DNA from: an uncultured Collinsella sp.
GTDB lineage: Bacteria; Actinomycetota; Coriobacteriia; Coriobacteriales; Coriobacteriaceae
Reading direction: 5' to 3'
Assembly (NCBI GenBank): GCA_900547835.1
Contig: URIJ01000038.1
Coordinates: 1 to 13,720 of the forward strand
Length of the DNA: 13,720 nucleotides
The position numbers were made by a program, and so were the translations under genes. Shown here piece by piece: positions 13,665-13,720 of the stretch. Under the pieces are notes generated by a model that searched no databases, was not told the DNA's origin, and saw nothing but the letters and a program-made list of their open reading frames with translations. Positions within the stretch are counted from its first letter, which is position 1, and every line of letters starts with the position of its first letter.

Positions 13665-13720
13665 ACCATCACAACATTCGATGAAAATCGCGATTTTGCC
13701 GAAAAACGTCGAATGTTGTG
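13665..13720 (-). repeat. Palindromic intergenic repeat, copy 3 (inverted, cut by window end)
   Basis: The same element as copies 1 and 2 but in opposite orientation: the left arm reads ACCATCACAACATTCGATG (13665-13683), the complement of the right arm of copy 1. 56 of the expected 61 nt are visible. The centre differs and contains its own perfect 14-nt palindrome (AAAATCGCGATTTT, 13684-13697). It begins 2 nt after the MFS stop. Confidence 0.88.

Overview
This 13.7 kb window looks like chromosomal DNA from a high-GC actinobacterium of the class Coriobacteriia, most likely Collinsella or a close relative. That placement is inference. It rests on G/C-rich third codon positions in most genes, actinobacterial-style proteins (a solitary AbiEi/DUF559-like nuclease, a MoaC-MobB fusion, a paired ABC exporter) and palindromic repeats scattered between genes. 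No rRNA, tRNA, CRISPR array, transposase or phage gene is visible.

Layout, left to right. (1) Positions 1-2683 hold the 3' part of the NAD-dependent DNA ligase gene ligA, then a DEDDh exonuclease with a C-terminal BRCT domain, then a Phd/YefM-RelE/ParE type toxin-antitoxin pair with a perfect 28-bp operator palindrome. From about position 153, inside ligA, codon use becomes clearly less G/C-rich, and it stays so until a hairpin terminator at 2683-2726. This stretch may have been acquired or exchanged by recombination within ligA. (2) Positions 2723-4167, minus strand: a short remnant of a lost gene, then a MATE-family efflux pump whose promoter carries a MerR-type operator in a 19-bp spacer. 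(3) Positions 4428-8148: two overlapping genes for a heterodimeric ABC exporter. One subunit has degenerate catalytic residues and the other has the intact set. (4) Positions 8200-9502: a lone PD-(D/E)XK-like nuclease gene bracketed by two near-identical 61-nt palindromic repeats. A third, inverted copy follows the last gene and runs off the window end. (5) Positions 9637-11998: molybdenum cofactor genes moaA and a moaC-mobB fusion, closely spaced. (6) Positions 11999-12381: a structured intergenic region with several hairpins. (7) Positions 12382-13662: an MFS transporter.

How the genes work together: ligase and exonuclease are probably co-transcribed and both carry BRCT domains. The two ABC genes are translationally coupled and encode one transporter. 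MoaA and MoaC together convert GTP to cyclic pyranopterin monophosphate, and MobB assists at the last, nucleotide-attachment stage of the pathway. The other genes look like independent transcription units.

The best candidate for something undescribed is the nuclease gene framed by the palindromic repeats. The arrangement resembles REP-associated transposase loci, but with a different nuclease fold. The ligA mosaic with its exonuclease and toxin-antitoxin cargo is second.
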